Assembly: GCA_022563625.1 (NCBI GenBank)
Contig: JADFNA010000104.1
Span: forward strand, 1 to 6,381
Source: Candidatus Zixiibacteriota bacterium
GTDB taxonomy: Bacteria > Zixibacteria > MSB-5A5 > GN15 > JACZUZ01
Direction: 5' to 3'
Length of the DNA stretch: 6,381 nt
Translations under genes and position numbers: made by a program
Shown here: piece after piece, positions 6,140 through 6,381 of the stretch
How positions within the stretch are numbered: the first letter of the stretch is position 1
Layout of the letters: each line of letters starts with the position of its first letter
The notes under the pieces: model-generated
Told to the model about the DNA's origin: nothing
The model's input: only the letters and a program-made list of their open reading frames with translations
The model's database searches: none

Positions 6140-6381
6140 TCATAACCGCCTCTCGGGTACTCCCTGCGCCCCTGGATGGGCGGCTGGATTACCTGAAAGT
6201 CTCAGCGAATCCCGCGACTGATTATCTGTCGCGGGATTTTTTTGAGTAGTGGGCTCCCCCGGAAATAAATGGCCATGCTTTTGAAAAATGTTCGGATTGG
6301 GGCTGGCGTTTTCCTTCAGATCGATTGTATATTCCGGCCTGATTCGCGACAGTAATTCCATGCGCCGCTTGAATATGCGGA
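6140..6381 (-). CDS. Possible C-terminal part of a leftward gene (partial at right edge)
   Basis: One minus-strand frame is open from the right edge to a TGA at 6140-6142, about 80 codons, with no start required inside the window. The upstream half (for example RRMELLSRIRPEYTIDLKEN) has a plausible protein composition. The downstream half is encoded by the lipoprotein terminator hairpin and its flank and looks less natural. If real, it converges on the lipoprotein gene with a 3-bp gap. A plus-strand frame from ATG 6288 to the edge is an alternative. No family is recognised. Confidence 0.22.
   Translation of the reverse strand, partial: RIFKRRMELLSRIRPEYTIDLKENASPNPNIFQKHGHLFPGEPTTQKNPATDNQSRDSLRLSGNPAAHPGAQGVPERRL
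6208..6243 (+). terminator. Rho-independent terminator of the lipoprotein gene
   Basis: AATCCCGCGAC (6208-6218) and GTCGCGGGATT (6228-6238) form a perfect 11-bp GC-rich stem around a 9-nt loop, with seven T at 6237-6243. It lies about 70 nt after the stop at 6136. On the minus strand the hairpin is not followed by a T-run, so it should act only for rightward transcription. Confidence 0.93.

Noticed and set aside
1..6381. Mobile element, CRISPR array, toxin-antitoxin or phage-defence system
   Set aside because: No transposase, repeat-spacer array, paired small genes or defence domains are visible on either strand.

Overview
The window reads as ordinary bacterial chromosome from a Gram-negative (outer-membrane) lineage. 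It encodes a lipoprotein with a lipobox, a probable outer-membrane beta-barrel protein, a bacterial-type queuosine tRNA-guanine transglycosylase and sigma70-like promoters. Base composition is near balanced and no insertion sequence, CRISPR array, tRNA or rRNA gene is visible. The style of the long Asp/Thr-rich lipoprotein next to a small barrel protein fits the FCB group and related uncultured phyla, but that placement is inference only.

Layout. (1) 38-1552, minus strand: a complete aldehyde dehydrogenase with all catalytic residues. (2) 1553-1896: a divergent intergenic region with a good promoter for the dehydrogenase, an extended -10 promoter for the rightward gene, and an inverted repeat between them. 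(3) 1897-2505, plus strand: a small protein with about eight amphipathic strands, likely an outer-membrane barrel. (4) 2509-3558, minus strand: tgt, converging on the barrel gene with only 3 bp between stops; three tandem 14-bp units run through both stop codons. (5) 3522-4157, minus strand: a Pro/Ala-rich, low-complexity reading frame upstream of and overlapping tgt in another frame. (6) 4158-4507: a second divergent intergenic region with a near-consensus promoter for the rightward gene. (7) 4508-6136, plus strand: a 542-residue lipoprotein of unknown function with two similar-looking halves, followed by a strong intrinsic terminator at 6208-6243. (8) 6140-6381, minus strand: a doubtful partial frame running off the right edge.

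The genes do not form one pathway. The most notable point is the tgt 5' end. Sequence clearly homologous to the Tgt N-terminus continues at least 18 codons upstream of the only available ATG, in a frame with no ATG, GTG or TTG before the next in-frame stop. The same frame is reached from the Pro-rich frame by a -1 shift, and a seven-A run (A AAA AAA) lies in the right phase for such a shift. This could be a real frameshifted fusion, a disrupted gene, or a single-base assembly error; the sequence alone does not decide.
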